64,000 nucleotides of DNA from Chryseobacterium lathyri (GCF_003290185.1 NZ_QNFY01000002.1:248001-312000), one strand, 5' to 3'. Shown: positions 34,652 to 44,940, numbered from the stretch's first letter. Made by a program: numbers and translations. The notes: generated by a model not told the origin, from the letters alone.

Positions 34652-35890
34652 GTGGATATATTAAGATTAATAACAGCAGGAAGTGTAGATGACGGTAAAA
34701 GTACCCTCATTGGAAGACTGCTTTACGATAGCAAAAGCATTTTACAGGATCAGCTGGAAGTACTTGAAAAACACTCTAAAAACAAAAATGATGATGGGGT
34801 AGACCTTGCTCTTTTAACGGATGGGCTCCGTGCAGAAAGAGAGCAGGGAATCACCATTGATGTCGCTTACCGGTATTTTTCGACATCAAAAAGAAAATTT
34901 ATTATTGCAGATGCTCCGGGGCATGTTCAGTATACCCGAAACATGATTACCGGAGCTTCTAATTCAGATCTTATGGTGATTCTCATTGATGCCCGTAAAG
35001 GAGTCATTGAGCAGACGAGGAGACATTCCATTATTGCTTCATTACTTAAACTGAAAAAAGTAGCTGTTGCGATCAATAAAATGGATATGGTAGATTATTC
35101 GGAAGATGTTTTTGAAACTATTAAAGCAGATTATTCCAAGATCGCAGAAGGCTTAGGTTTAAATAATGTTACCTATTTCCCGATTTCAGCATTGAAAGGG
35201 GATAATATCGTTTCCTTATCTCCTGTTACAGGCTGGTATAAAGGAAGTTCCCTTCTTGAATATCTGGAAGAAGTGCAGCTTGATCAGGAGCTGAACAGTG
35301 GCAGCCGTTTTCAGGTGCAGTATGTCATCCGTCCGCAGACTGAAGAATTACATGATTACCGCGGTTATGCCGGGCAAGTTGTCAGTGGAAGCTTTCAGAA
35401 AGGAAATAAAATAGCCATACTTCCGGCTGGAATAATCACTGAAATTACAGCAATAGAAGTGAATGGTGCTGAGGTTCAGGAGGCTTTTGAAGGACAGCCT
35501 GTTGTTATTCAGATTAAAGAAGATATAGATATCAGCAGAGGAGATTTCTTTACTTCGGCAGAAGAGCTTCCCAATGTGGAAAAGGAAATAGAAGTATTGC
35601 TGTGCTGGCTTGATCATAAAGCCCTGCAGCCGGGAAATAAATACCTGCTGCAACATCACAGCAGGCAGTTGAAAGCTGTGGTAAAAAAGGTTGACTACAA
35701 AATCAATGTCAATACACTGGAAAAAGAAACGGCAGAAGAAGACATCAGGCTCAATGAAATTGCAAAAGTAACCATACGTACAGCGCAGCCTTTAGTATTT
35801 GATGATTTTATAAGCAATAAAAAAACAGGGTCCGCTATTCTGGTAGATGAAACGTCCAATGCTACCGTTGCAGCCTGTATAATTCAGTAG
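34652..35890 (+). CDS. cysN: Sulfate adenylyltransferase subunit 1 (GTPase)
   Basis: 412 residues, GTG start at 34652; no in-frame ATG gives the proper N-terminus. GTP-driven subunit of ATP sulfurylase. G1 GSVDDGKSTLIGRLL, G3 DAPGHVQYTRNM and G4 NKMDMV are intact, followed by EF-Tu-like domains 2 and 3. The C-terminal APS kinase domain found in CysNC fusions is absent. Ends 2 bp before the serine acetyltransferase gene. Confidence 0.95.
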   Translation: MDILRLITAGSVDDGKSTLIGRLLYDSKSILQDQLEVLEKHSKNKNDDGVDLALLTDGLRAEREQGITIDVAYRYFSTSKRKFIIADAPGHVQYTRNMITGASNSDLMVILIDARKGVIEQTRRHSIIASLLKLKKVAVAINKMDMVDYSEDVFETIKADYSKIAEGLGLNNVTYFPISALKGDNIVSLSPVTGWYKGSSLLEYLEEVQLDQELNSGSRFQVQYVIRPQTEELHDYRGYAGQVVSGSFQKGNKIAILPAGIITEITAIEVNGAEVQEAFEGQPVVIQIKEDIDISRGDFFTSAEELPNVEKEIEVLLCWLDHKALQPGNKYLLQHHSRQLKAVVKKVDYKINVNTLEKETAEEDIRLNEIAKVTIRTAQPLVFDDFISNKKTGSAILVDETSNATVAACIIQ

Positions 35891-35892
35891 AA

Positions 35893-36723
35893 ATGAAAAT
35901 ATCAGATCATTTTATTAAGAAGATTCTTGAAAAAAAGCAAATCAGTTCCACCCGGTTCTTTGATCAGAACAAAATGGAAAATTTTGTCACAGAGCTGTAC
36001 AATCTCCTGTTTCTTCTCAAACAGGTAAACACGGGTGATCAGCTTTACAATGATTTTGAAATACTGAGTAAACTTCTTTTTGATTTAATAGGAAGTACAG
36101 AGATTGATGAGGTTTCCGTTGAAAATCAAACCAATGCTTTTTTTCTGGCATTGCCTGATATTTATGATAAACTGATTCTCGATGCTGAATCTATCCTGGA
36201 GTTTGATCCCGCAACAGAGTCTTTGGAAGAGATACTTCTCTCTTATCCCGGCTTTTTTGCGACCTATGTCTATAGAATTTCGCATCAGCTTTGGATTCAA
36301 AAAGTAAAAACACTGCCACGCATAATCTCAGAATATGCGCACAGCAGGACAGGAATAGATATTCATCCGGGGGCGGTTATTGGAGAACATTTCTTTATTG
36401 ACCACGGAACCGGGATTGTGGTTGGAGAAACAACGGTTATTGGCAATCATGTGAAGCTATATCAGGGAGTAACATTGGGAGCCTTACATGTTTCAAAAGA
36501 TAAAGCCAATGAGAAAAGGCATCCCAATATTGAAGATCACGTGATTATTTACTCAGGGGCAACCATTTTAGGAGGAGATACAACCATCGGCAGAGATAGC
36601 ATCATAGGTGGAAATGTGTGGATTACCCAAAATGTACCTTCCAATTCCTTAGTCTATAATAAAAGTGAAATAAAAATAAAAGATAACGGACCGCTTCCTG
36701 AATCTTTAACATTTGTGATATAA
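35893..36723 (+). CDS. cysE: Serine O-acetyltransferase
   Basis: 276 residues. Transfers acetyl from acetyl-CoA to L-serine, giving the acceptor for sulfide. An N-terminal helical region (about 1-140) is followed by a left-handed beta-helix of hexapeptide repeats: GIDIHPGAVIGEHFFIDHGT, GIVVGETTVIGNHVKLYQGV and IEDHVIIYSGATILGGDTTI. It is of the EpsC/plant-like type rather than the classic E. coli form. Starts 2 bp after cysN, cysK follows. Confidence 0.93.
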   Translation: MKISDHFIKKILEKKQISSTRFFDQNKMENFVTELYNLLFLLKQVNTGDQLYNDFEILSKLLFDLIGSTEIDEVSVENQTNAFFLALPDIYDKLILDAESILEFDPATESLEEILLSYPGFFATYVYRISHQLWIQKVKTLPRIISEYAHSRTGIDIHPGAVIGEHFFIDHGTGIVVGETTVIGNHVKLYQGVTLGALHVSKDKANEKRHPNIEDHVIIYSGATILGGDTTIGRDSIIGGNVWITQNVPSNSLVYNKSEIKIKDNGPLPESLTFVI

Positions 36724-36752
36724 ACAACAAAACAACATAAAATTGAATCGGT

Positions 36753-37664
36753 ATGAAGTTCCAAAACACATTAGAAACCATCGGAAATACCCCGGTTGTA
36801 AAAATTAATCAGCTTTTCGGTGCCGGACATGAAGTTTGGATCAAGCTGGAAAAAGCAAATCCGGGCGGAAGTATCAAAGACAGAATTGCTTTGTCAATGA
36901 TCGAAGATGCTGAATCTAAAGGTCTTCTGAATAAAGACAGCATCATTATAGAGCCTACAAGCGGAAACACAGGAATAGGACTTGCCCTGGTAGCTGCTGT
37001 AAAAAATTATAAGCTGATTCTCGTGATGCCGGAAAGTATGAGTTTGGAACGCCGTAAAATTATGGAATCATACGGAGCAGAATTCGTTTTGACTCCCAGA
37101 GAAAAGGGAATGAAAGGAGCCATTGAAAAAGCAGAAGAACTGGCAAAGGAAACCCCGAATTCATGGATCCCGAGGCAATTTGATAACCCGGCTAATGTAA
37201 AAGTGCATGTTGAAACCACCGCCCAGGAAATCCTCAAAGACTTTCCGGAAGGGCTCGATTACCTTATCACCGGAGTAGGAACCGGAGGACATATTACCGG
37301 AATTGCACAGGTTCTTAAACAGAAGTTTCCCAATATTAAAGTAATTGCTGTTGAGCCCGAGCTGTCTCCCGTACTCAGCGGAGGTGCTCCCGCTCCACAT
37401 CCTTTGCAGGGTCTGGGTGCAGGATTCATTCCTTCCATACTTGATACAGCTCTATTAGATGAAATTGTTCAGATTAATAAAGACGAAGCTTTTGAATACA
37501 CAAAAAATGCCGCCAAAAAAGAAGGTCTTTTCGTTGGGATTTCCACAGGAGCAGCTTTAGCAGCGGTAGCAAAGAAACTGCCTGAAATCCCGGACGGATC
37601 TACCATTCTTACGGTAAACTATGATACAGGCGAAAGATACCTGTCCATTGAAGGACTGTTCTAG
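36753..37664 (+). CDS. cysK: Cysteine synthase (O-acetylserine thiol-lyase)
   Basis: 303 residues. Pyridoxal-phosphate enzyme that joins sulfide to O-acetylserine to make cysteine. The PLP lysine lies in [30 protein letters not shown] is the substrate loop; [16 protein letters not shown] binds the phosphate. Length and motifs fit CysK/CysM alike. Placed after serine acetyltransferase in the operon. Confidence 0.95.
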   Translation: MKFQNTLETIGNTPVVKINQLFGAGHEVWIKLEKANPGGSIKDRIALSMIEDAESKGLLNKDSIIIEPTSGNTGIGLALVAAVKNYKLILVMPESMSLERRKIMESYGAEFVLTPREKGMKGAIEKAEELAKETPNSWIPRQFDNPANVKVHVETTAQEILKDFPEGLDYLITGVGTGGHITGIAQVLKQKFPNIKVIAVEPELSPVLSGGAPAPHPLQGLGAGFIPSILDTALLDEIVQINKDEAFEYTKNAAKKEGLFVGISTGAALAAVAKKLPEIPDGSTILTVNYDTGERYLSIEGLF

Positions 37665-37688
37665 AACCCACCAATAAAAAGATTAAAA

Positions 37689-38534
37689 ATGAAATATACT
37701 AGTAGTTCACCACAGGTTTTCCTTGTCGGTGCAGGACCCGGCGACCCTGATCTGATCACTGTGAAAGCGGTAAAAGCTATTGCTGCTGCCGACGTTATCT
37801 TATGCGATCGTCTTGTAAGCCCGGAAATATTATCCCGTTACGCCAATAAAAAAGCCGAAATTATTTATGTCGGAAAAGAATGCAGTAAAAATGCTTCTAC
37901 ACCGCAGTCCCGCATCAATACATTAATTGTGGACTATGCTTCCCTGGGAAAAACCGTGGTAAGGCTTAAAGGAGGGGATATATCCTTTTTTTCCAATGTT
38001 CTGGATGAATTGAAAGCTTTGAAAGAGCATCATATACCATTTGAAATCATCCCTGGAATTACAGCAGCTTCAGGAGCAGCAGCCTATGCCGGAATACCTT
38101 TAACGGCAAGAGGGTATGCCACATCCGTACGCTTTCTGACCTATTATAAAACAGAAATTCTCAGTGATGAGTACTGGAAAGAACTGGGAACATCAGAAGA
38201 TACTCTTGTTTTTTATATGTCTAAAGGAAACCTGAATGGACTGGTAGATAAATTCTTAGCACTAGGCAAGACTGATGAGAAGAAGATTGCGGTTATTGAA
38301 CAGGCTACCACCCCTTATCAGAAAGTATATACCTCATCCATAGAGGATTTTCATGCAAAATTCGGGAATAAAGATTTTATATCTCCATCATTGGTCGTGA
38401 TAGGGAAAGTAGTTAACCTGCACGATGAGTTTTCCTGGCTAAAAACACCTATACAGGAAGGGATTTACTTTAAATCTGTAACAAACGGAACTCTGGTGTC
38501 AAACCATCAAAACCTATTCGAATATGCTGTCTGA
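37689..38534 (+). CDS. cobA: Uroporphyrinogen-III C-methyltransferase
   Basis: 281 residues. Adds two methyl groups to uroporphyrinogen III to give precorrin-2, the precursor of siroheme for CysI. VGAGPGDPDLITVKAVKAI at the N-terminus, DRLVSPEILS and VRLKGGDISFF are SUMT signatures. It lacks the oxidase/chelatase domain of CysG; that activity is supplied by the fusion protein at 44941. Overlaps cysJ by 11 bp. Confidence 0.95.
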   Translation: MKYTSSSPQVFLVGAGPGDPDLITVKAVKAIAAADVILCDRLVSPEILSRYANKKAEIIYVGKECSKNASTPQSRINTLIVDYASLGKTVVRLKGGDISFFSNVLDELKALKEHHIPFEIIPGITAASGAAAYAGIPLTARGYATSVRFLTYYKTEILSDEYWKELGTSEDTLVFYMSKGNLNGLVDKFLALGKTDEKKIAVIEQATTPYQKVYTSSIEDFHAKFGNKDFISPSLVVIGKVVNLHDEFSWLKTPIQEGIYFKSVTNGTLVSNHQNLFEYAV

Positions 38535-40233
38535 AATTAAATTAAAAGCCCTTAAAGAAATATCCGGCGATTTTTCAAGGGATGAAGCGGTCTGGGCCAG
38601 CGGTTTTCTGGCAGGCCTTGCAGGATCGTACGCTACAGTACAGGAAAATTTTACACTTGCAGCTCATACCGAAACAGTTTCTGCAAAGAAAATTACCCTT
38701 GCCTATGGTACTGAAACCGGAAACAGTAAGAAGCTCGCGGTAGAACTTGCGGGAATCATCAAGAAGAAAGGTATTCAGGTAAAGCTGGCAGACCTTTCCC
38801 AATACAAACCGAAAGATCTTGCTAAAGAAGATTTGTTCTTCATTATTATCAGTACTCAGGGAGAGGGTGATCCACCTATTCTTGCCAAAAAGTTTTATGA
38901 TCATATTCATGAAAATGACTTGAATATCAGTAATTTGAAATTCGGAGTCCTTGCTTTGGGAGATAGCAGTTACCCTCTGTTCTGCAAAACCGGGGAGGAC
39001 ATCGATTCCCGTTTTGAAATACTGGGAGCACAGCGTATTCTTCCTTTAAAAAAATGTGATATTGATTACGAAGAGGAAGCTCATAACTGGGCAGAACATA
39101 TTCTGGATGTTGCTGATAAAACGAAAGAAAGCAGTCATAAAAGCACTGTTACTCCCAAAATATCAACCGGAAGAAAAAAGTACCAGGGGAAAATTTCAAC
39201 AATCATCAATTTAAATGACATTGGGTCTGATAAAGAAACCTATCACATTGAAATAGAAACAGAAGAACCTTTAGTCTATAGCCCAGGGGATGCATTGGGC
39301 GTTATTGCCTTCAACCCGAAACATGAAGTGGATGAGATCATTGCCCTAACCGGGATTGATCCTCAGAAACAGATTACAACCGCCAAAATTACAGCCGGCG
39401 CAGAAGAACTTCTCTACAAACATCTTAATATCAGCTACCTGCTTAAAACAACAGTAGCTCAATATGCACAGACCACTGGGCATCATATCCCTGAAGTGAG
39501 GTTAAGCCTTCTCGATTTGCTGAGGATTTATCCTGTAAAAAATGCCGATGAATTTGAACAGGTACTTAAGTTTTTAACCGGGCAGTCACCACGTTTATAT
39601 TCCATTTCTTCATCGCTGGAAGCTCATGGTGATGCAGAAATTCACATCACGGTAACAAAATCCGAGTTTTTTATTAATGATAAAAAGCAGAACGGACTCT
39701 GCAGTAGTTTCCTTGCTGAATTTAAGGAAGGAGAAAACCTTGAATTCTATATTCAGGAAGCCAAACATTTCAGATTACCCAAGCCGGATAAAGATATCAT
39801 TATGATTGGTCCCGGAACCGGCATTGCGCCTTTCAGGTCTTTTCTGTACGAGCGCGATGCCCTTGGAGCAGAAGGCAGAAACTGGCTTTTCTTTGGTGAC
39901 CGGACATTCGTTTCAGATTTTCTTTATCAGGCAGAAATTCAGGATTTTCTGAAAACCGGAACATTAACTCATCTAGACCTGGCCTTTTCCAGAGATACAG
40001 CCGAAAAAATATACGTTCAGCACAGGCTGGAGCAAAAAGCACAGGAGGTCTATCACTGGTTGGAAAGCGGAGCATCACTCTACGTATGCGGAACAAGAGA
40101 TCCTATGAGCAAGGATGTTGAAAAAACCATTCTAAACATTATTCAGGATAAAGGAAAACATAGTGTGGAAGAAGCTCAGGCTTACCTGGAAGAACTGGAA
40201 CTCAGCGGCAGATATGTAAAAGATGTGTACTAA
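38524..40233 (+). CDS. cysJ: Sulfite reductase flavoprotein subunit
   Basis: 569 residues. Passes electrons from NADPH through FAD and FMN to CysI. Flavodoxin domain (about 58-195: LAYGTETGNSKKLAVELAGI, STQGEGDPPILAKKFYDHI), FAD-binding part (SPRLYSISSSLEAHG, GLCSSFLAEF) and NADPH-binding part (MIGPGTGIAPFRSFLYERDA, LYVCGTRDPMSKDVEKTIL) ending SGRYVKDVY. Translationally coupled to cobA by an 11-bp overlap. Confidence 0.95.
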   Translation: MLSEIKLKALKEISGDFSRDEAVWASGFLAGLAGSYATVQENFTLAAHTETVSAKKITLAYGTETGNSKKLAVELAGIIKKKGIQVKLADLSQYKPKDLAKEDLFFIIISTQGEGDPPILAKKFYDHIHENDLNISNLKFGVLALGDSSYPLFCKTGEDIDSRFEILGAQRILPLKKCDIDYEEEAHNWAEHILDVADKTKESSHKSTVTPKISTGRKKYQGKISTIINLNDIGSDKETYHIEIETEEPLVYSPGDALGVIAFNPKHEVDEIIALTGIDPQKQITTAKITAGAEELLYKHLNISYLLKTTVAQYAQTTGHHIPEVRLSLLDLLRIYPVKNADEFEQVLKFLTGQSPRLYSISSSLEAHGDAEIHITVTKSEFFINDKKQNGLCSSFLAEFKEGENLEFYIQEAKHFRLPKPDKDIIMIGPGTGIAPFRSFLYERDALGAEGRNWLFFGDRTFVSDFLYQAEIQDFLKTGTLTHLDLAFSRDTAEKIYVQHRLEQKAQEVYHWLESGASLYVCGTRDPMSKDVEKTILNIIQDKGKHSVEEAQAYLEELELSGRYVKDVY

Positions 40234-40250
40234 ATCATAAACGGATCAAT

Positions 40251-41924
40251 ATGACAGATAAGAATAACCTTTCCCCTGTAGAAAGGATCAAGACCAGCAG
40301 TAACGGACTTAGAGGAACTTTAAAAGAAAGCCTTTTGGACGATTTTACGGGAGCCATCAGAGAAGATGACCAAACACTCATCAAGTTTCACGGGATGTAT
40401 CAGCAGGATGATCGGGACAGACGTGAAGAAAGAGTCGCCAAAAAACTGGAATGGCTGTACTCCTATATGATTCGTTTGAGGCTTCCGGGAGGTTTTTTAA
40501 CTTCTGAACAATGGGCAGGACTTCATGAAATTGCAGAAAATCATTCCACAGGAGTGATTAAAATTACCACCCGCCAGACCATTCAGCTGCACGGAATTTT
40601 AAAATCTCATGTAAAACCGACCATTCAGAGCTTCAATTTGCGGCATCTGGATTCCATTGCAGCATGTGGTGATGTGAACAGGAATGTGACCTGTACCTCA
40701 AATCCTTCCGAATCGCCCTTGCATCAGGAGGCTTATGAATTAGCGGGGAAAATAAGCGAAATGTGTCTGCCCAAAACAAAATCATATTATGATCTGTGGA
40801 TCGATGACGAATTGGTTGTTGACAGAAAAGCAGAGGAAGATCCTTTATACCAGGACAGATATCTGCCCAGAAAATTGAAAATTGGAATTGCCGTTCCTCC
40901 CAATAACGATGTAGATGTTTTTATTAATGACATAGCGCTGATTGCTGTCATTGAAGATCATAAAATTGTCGGTTATAATATTGCGGCAGGCGGAGGATTG
41001 GGGGCCACACATGGAAATGATGCAACCTATGCACGCCTTGCATCTCTCCTGGGTTTTGTAGATACAGAAGAAAAAGTATTGAAAGCGGTGTATGAAATTA
41101 TCACAGTACAGCGTGACTTCGGGAACAGAAGCGACAGGAAATTATCAAGGTTAAAATATACAATAGACAAACTGGGTATCGACGGATATAGAACTGAAGT
41201 AGAAAAAAGATGTGGTTTCAGTTTTGAACCTGCCAGGGAATTTAAGTTTGAGCAGAGAAAAGACCGTTACGGCTGGGTACAGAACCATGAAGGAAAATGG
41301 TTTTACACTTTATTCGTAGAGCACGGACGTGTACTTGATACAGATGAATATCCTTTAAAATCAGGACTGTTAAAAATTGCTGAAACCGGGAAAGTCAATT
41401 TCCGCTTTACCTGCAATCAAAACCTGATTCTGTCTGATATTTCGGAAAATGATAAAGCTGAAATTGAGGCTCTTCTGAAAGAATCAGGAATTTCAACCTA
41501 TACTGATGAAGCCAGCGCACTTCGTAAAAATTCCGTTGCCTGCGTAGCATTGAATACATGTTCATTGGCTTTGGCAGAAGCTCAGCGCTATTTACCCTCT
41601 TTAGTCACCAAAATAGAGCCTGTCCTTGAAAAATATGGCCTTCAAAACGAAGATATTACCATCAGGATGACGGGGTGTCCCAATGGGTGCGGAAGATCAC
41701 CCAATGCCGAAATTGGATTCGTGGGTACAGCATATGGCAAATATAATCTTCATATCGGAGGGGACAGACTGGGTACGCGCCTGAATACAAAATTTAAAGA
41801 AAACGTCGGTGAAGAAGAAATCATAGAAACCCTTGACCAGCTTTTCGGGATCTATTCACAACAGAGAAACGCAGAAGAAACATTTGGTGATTTCTCCTAC
41901 CGTTATTTACAAACCGCAAAATAA
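40251..41924 (+). CDS. cysI: Sulfite reductase hemoprotein subunit
   Basis: 557 residues. Six-electron reduction of sulfite to sulfide using siroheme and a [4Fe-4S] cluster. The cluster cysteines are in CVALNTCSLALAEAQRYLP and TGCPNGCGRSPNAEIGFVG. The twin ferredoxin-like repeats are seen at TRQTIQLHGILK and FRFTCNQNLILSDI. 17 bp after cysJ; a leader peptide ORF begins 5 bp after its stop. Confidence 0.96.
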   Translation: MTDKNNLSPVERIKTSSNGLRGTLKESLLDDFTGAIREDDQTLIKFHGMYQQDDRDRREERVAKKLEWLYSYMIRLRLPGGFLTSEQWAGLHEIAENHSTGVIKITTRQTIQLHGILKSHVKPTIQSFNLRHLDSIAACGDVNRNVTCTSNPSESPLHQEAYELAGKISEMCLPKTKSYYDLWIDDELVVDRKAEEDPLYQDRYLPRKLKIGIAVPPNNDVDVFINDIALIAVIEDHKIVGYNIAAGGGLGATHGNDATYARLASLLGFVDTEEKVLKAVYEIITVQRDFGNRSDRKLSRLKYTIDKLGIDGYRTEVEKRCGFSFEPAREFKFEQRKDRYGWVQNHEGKWFYTLFVEHGRVLDTDEYPLKSGLLKIAETGKVNFRFTCNQNLILSDISENDKAEIEALLKESGISTYTDEASALRKNSVACVALNTCSLALAEAQRYLPSLVTKIEPVLEKYGLQNEDITIRMTGCPNGCGRSPNAEIGFVGTAYGKYNLHIGGDRLGTRLNTKFKENVGEEEIIETLDQLFGIYSQQRNAEETFGDFSYRYLQTAK

Positions 41925-41929
41925 AAAAT

Positions 41930-42031
41930 ATGATCAACCTCTTTTACAGACAGACAAAAGCTAGACAACATGATCAGAATCTTTTAGGGATCCGAATGTG
42001 TATGTGCTGTTCATTAATTGACAACGCATAA
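41930..42031 (+). CDS. Cys-rich leader peptide (33 aa), candidate attenuator
   Basis: A 33-residue ORF starting ATG at 41930, 5 bp after cysI, and ending TAA at 42031, 31 bp before the receptor gene. It ends IRMCMCCSLIDNA: three Cys codons in four positions (codons 24, 26, 27), a strong enrichment in a cysteine-biosynthesis operon. Translation could sense charged Cys-tRNA. Flanking complementary segments (see 41982-42052) would allow attenuation. The peptide is below normal gene-calling limits; function is inferred. Confidence 0.55.
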   Translation: MINLFYRQTKARQHDQNLLGIRMCMCCSLIDNA

Positions 42032-42052
42032 AATCATTTTTCAACCCTAAAA
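41982..42052 (+). promoter_or_regulatory. Possible attenuator stem around the Cys codons
   Basis: TTTTAGGG (41982-41989) is exactly complementary to CCCTAAAA (42045-42052), which lies 10-18 nt before the GTG start of the receptor gene. The Cys codons (41999-42010) are between the arms, close to the first arm. A ribosome stalled at Cys codons would cover the first arm and free the region before the start codon. Confidence 0.45.
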
Positions 42053-42062
42053 TTAAAAACAA

Positions 42063-44939
42063 GTGAAATCCATACACCACCCATATTTTAAACATAAAAT
42101 CCATCTTATACTGTTTACCCTTTCCTTCACTGGCTTTGTACAGGCGCAGCAGCTTATCGAAGTAAGCGGTACGATCAGGCATACAGACTCCCAAAAAGGA
42201 ATTGCCGGAGCAAACATCCGGGTAGAACATACCCAGGATGCAGCAGTAACCGATCAGGATGGAAACTTTCAGCTGAGAACAAGGGTGAAAATACCCTTCA
42301 GAATTGCCATTGCCAAAGAAGGCTTTGCCACTCAGACTACTGAAATATTGTCATTGTCCAGTAAAATTGCAGTAGAATTGAATCCTCAGAACACCATCAT
42401 CAATGAAGTGGTGATTTCCGCTTCACGTGTTCCCGAAAAGATACTGAGATCTCCGATTGCTATTGAAAAAATTGATATTAAAACCATCAGGGAAAGTCCG
42501 GCCGCTTCATTTTACGAAACATTGGAAAATGTAAAAGGGCTACAGCTTTTGACCTCAAGCCTTACTTTAAAAGTTCCCAATTCCAGAGGATTCAATTCTC
42601 CGAATAACTTTCGGTTTATGCAGCTGGTTGATGGTGTCGATGTGCAGTCTGCCACGCTCGGAGTTCCGCTGGGAAATGCAATAGGGCCTACAGAATTGGA
42701 TATCCAGTCTATGGAAATTACTCCCGGAGCCGCTTCCGCTTTGTATGGAATGAATGCTGTGAACGGATTGGCGAGTCTTCAGACAAAAGATCCGTTTACC
42801 TCGGAAGGAGTAAGTCTTTATTTCAGAGGCGGAGTGAATCATGTGGACAATGTGAATCATAAAACCGCTTCCTTAGGAGAAAGCGCCGTCAGAATTGCAA
42901 AAGTTTTTAATAAAAATTTTGCTGTAAAGATCAATGCCTCTTATTTCAGCGGAATTGACTGGATCTCAGATAACCGCACAGATCAGAACCCCAATTCACT
43001 GATTACTGCCAATCCAAACTTTTCCCTGGCGAATAACCCGGCTGAAGATCTCTGGAATAAATACGGTGATGAAAGAAACAACAGGACATCGGTAAAAGTG
43101 AATTATAATGGAAAGCCAACCACCTTTAATGTTTCAAGGACAGGATATGATGAAAAAGATCTGATAAGTCCTGAAGTGAAAAATGTAAAATTCGATGCCG
43201 GATTGTACTACCGTTTTGGAGATCAGTGGAAAACTTCTTACGTGTACCGTTACGGATTACTCGATGGTACTTTTCAGAGAGGAAACAAGATCCGCCTTCA
43301 GAATGCAACGGTTCAGAACCATAAAGTAGAATTGACAGGTAAGGAATTGACATTCAGGGCATACATGTCCATAGAAAATACCGGAGATTCTTATAATCTT
43401 AAGCCATTAGCTGATAATCTGGACCTTACCAATCTTTCCAATACCAACTGGAAAAATATCTTTCAGAATACTTTGCAGGACAGGCTTAATTCAGGAGTAA
43501 ATCTGAATGATGCTTTTATTTTGGCAAGACAGGAAGCTGATAAAAACCGGGCTATTCCAGGGTCGGCAGCTTTTGAACAGCTGAAAAATACAATCATTGG
43601 GATCAATAACTGGGATTCAGCCAATTCCGGAATTGCAGGAGCACCCGCCACCGGAGGCGCAAAGCTTGAACAGAAATCCCGATTTTACCAGGGCGAAATT
43701 ACTTACGACTTTACAAAATTTGTAAAGGTTTTTAATCTTCTTGTCGGCGCAGATTACCGTCTTTACAGCATCACTCCCGACGGAAATAATTTTGTTGATT
43801 TCGACAGGCCGGTCAGTGAACGGAATATTCCTTTATCAGACGGGACTTTTGGAAACAATGTCATTTACCAGAAATATGGTGCTTTTGCCCAACTTACCAA
43901 GCTTTTTTTCGATGATAAGTTAAAAGTAAATCTGGCTCTTCGCGCCGATAGAAATCCTGAGTTTGAGACCAAATTAAATCCAAGGGTAAGCGTGGTTTAT
44001 TCTCCGGTTAATCAACATAATTTCCGGGTTTCTTTTCAAAATGGTTACCGTTTTCCTTCTTTGTTTGAAGCCCTTTCATTCGTTAATAACGGAAATGTAA
44101 GAAGAGTGGGTGGACTGTCGAAAGCCAATGACGGATTGGGTTATCTTGAAAATTCATATACGCTGGCTTCTATTGACCAATTCATTTCTGCAGTTAATAA
44201 AGATATAGACGGAGGGCTCAATCAGAACCAGGCTGCACTGAAAAATAAAAGCTTATTGTCCGCGGCCAATCTCCCGAAATTACAGCCTGAAAAGGTAACC
44301 TCTTTTGAAATAGGCTATAAATCAGCGTTATTCAACAGCAGGCTTATCATCGACTGGGACTTTTATTACAATGTCTATGAAGGTTTTCTGGGACAGGTAG
44401 AAGTGGCGGTGCCTAAAAATGAAAGTATAGGCAGTGATAATGCAGTTTTAGCAATGCTGGACAGAAGTAAGCAGGACCGGTACAGAGTGTATACCAATAG
44501 CAACAGTAAATATAAAAGTCTTGGAACATCTTTGGGAATCCGATATAATCTGGTGAAAAACTATAATGTAAATGTGAACATTTCATATAATGATCTGGTT
44601 TCAACCAATACCTCGGATCTTTTCATTACTGCTTTCAATACTCCTAAATGGGCAGTTAATTTAAGTGTTGGAAATAGGGAGATTATTAAAAATATAGGAT
44701 TTACGGTTGCGGCGAGATGGCAGGATAGTTTCTTATGGGAAAGTCCGTTAGCTTCCGGAAATATTCCGGCCTATTATACCATCGATGCTCAGGCAACATG
44801 GAGAATTCCGGACATTAAAACGAGTGTGAAAATCGGAGCAACGAATCTGCTTAACCGCCGGTATTATCAGTATGCGGCAGGGCCCGAGATCGGAGGACTG
44901 TATTATGTCGCATTTACCTATGATCTAAACTTTAAATAA
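42063..44939 (+). CDS. TonB-dependent receptor in sulfur operon
   Basis: 958 residues from a GTG start; N-terminus MKSIHHPYFKHKIHLILFTL...FVQAQ is a signal peptide. Then a carboxypeptidase-regulatory-like domain (about 32-110: VSGTIRHTDSQKGIAGANIR), a plug (VVISASRVPEKILRSPIAIE, GVPLGNAIGPTELDIQSMEI, TPGAASALYGMNAVNGLASL) and a barrel ending GGLYYVAFTYDLNFK. Imports a ligand across the outer membrane. Position between cysI and the siroheme/TauE fusion (1-bp gap) suggests a sulfur compound, but the substrate is not shown by the sequence. Translation may be controlled by the leader upstream. Confidence 0.93.
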   Translation: MKSIHHPYFKHKIHLILFTLSFTGFVQAQQLIEVSGTIRHTDSQKGIAGANIRVEHTQDAAVTDQDGNFQLRTRVKIPFRIAIAKEGFATQTTEILSLSSKIAVELNPQNTIINEVVISASRVPEKILRSPIAIEKIDIKTIRESPAASFYETLENVKGLQLLTSSLTLKVPNSRGFNSPNNFRFMQLVDGVDVQSATLGVPLGNAIGPTELDIQSMEITPGAASALYGMNAVNGLASLQTKDPFTSEGVSLYFRGGVNHVDNVNHKTASLGESAVRIAKVFNKNFAVKINASYFSGIDWISDNRTDQNPNSLITANPNFSLANNPAEDLWNKYGDERNNRTSVKVNYNGKPTTFNVSRTGYDEKDLISPEVKNVKFDAGLYYRFGDQWKTSYVYRYGLLDGTFQRGNKIRLQNATVQNHKVELTGKELTFRAYMSIENTGDSYNLKPLADNLDLTNLSNTNWKNIFQNTLQDRLNSGVNLNDAFILARQEADKNRAIPGSAAFEQLKNTIIGINNWDSANSGIAGAPATGGAKLEQKSRFYQGEITYDFTKFVKVFNLLVGADYRLYSITPDGNNFVDFDRPVSERNIPLSDGTFGNNVIYQKYGAFAQLTKLFFDDKLKVNLALRADRNPEFETKLNPRVSVVYSPVNQHNFRVSFQNGYRFPSLFEALSFVNNGNVRRVGGLSKANDGLGYLENSYTLASIDQFISAVNKDIDGGLNQNQAALKNKSLLSAANLPKLQPEKVTSFEIGYKSALFNSRLIIDWDFYYNVYEGFLGQVEVAVPKNESIGSDNAVLAMLDRSKQDRYRVYTNSNSKYKSLGTSLGIRYNLVKNYNVNVNISYNDLVSTNTSDLFITAFNTPKWAVNLSVGNREIIKNIGFTVAARWQDSFLWESPLASGNIPAYYTIDAQATWRIPDIKTSVKIGATNLLNRRYYQYAAGPEIGGLYYVAFTYDLNFK

Positions 44940-44940
44940 G

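Noticed and set aside
37689-38534. Cobalamin biosynthesis role for the SUMT gene
   Set aside because: No other cobalamin genes are near; the location between cysK and cysJ and the siroheme-synthase fusion downstream point to siroheme.
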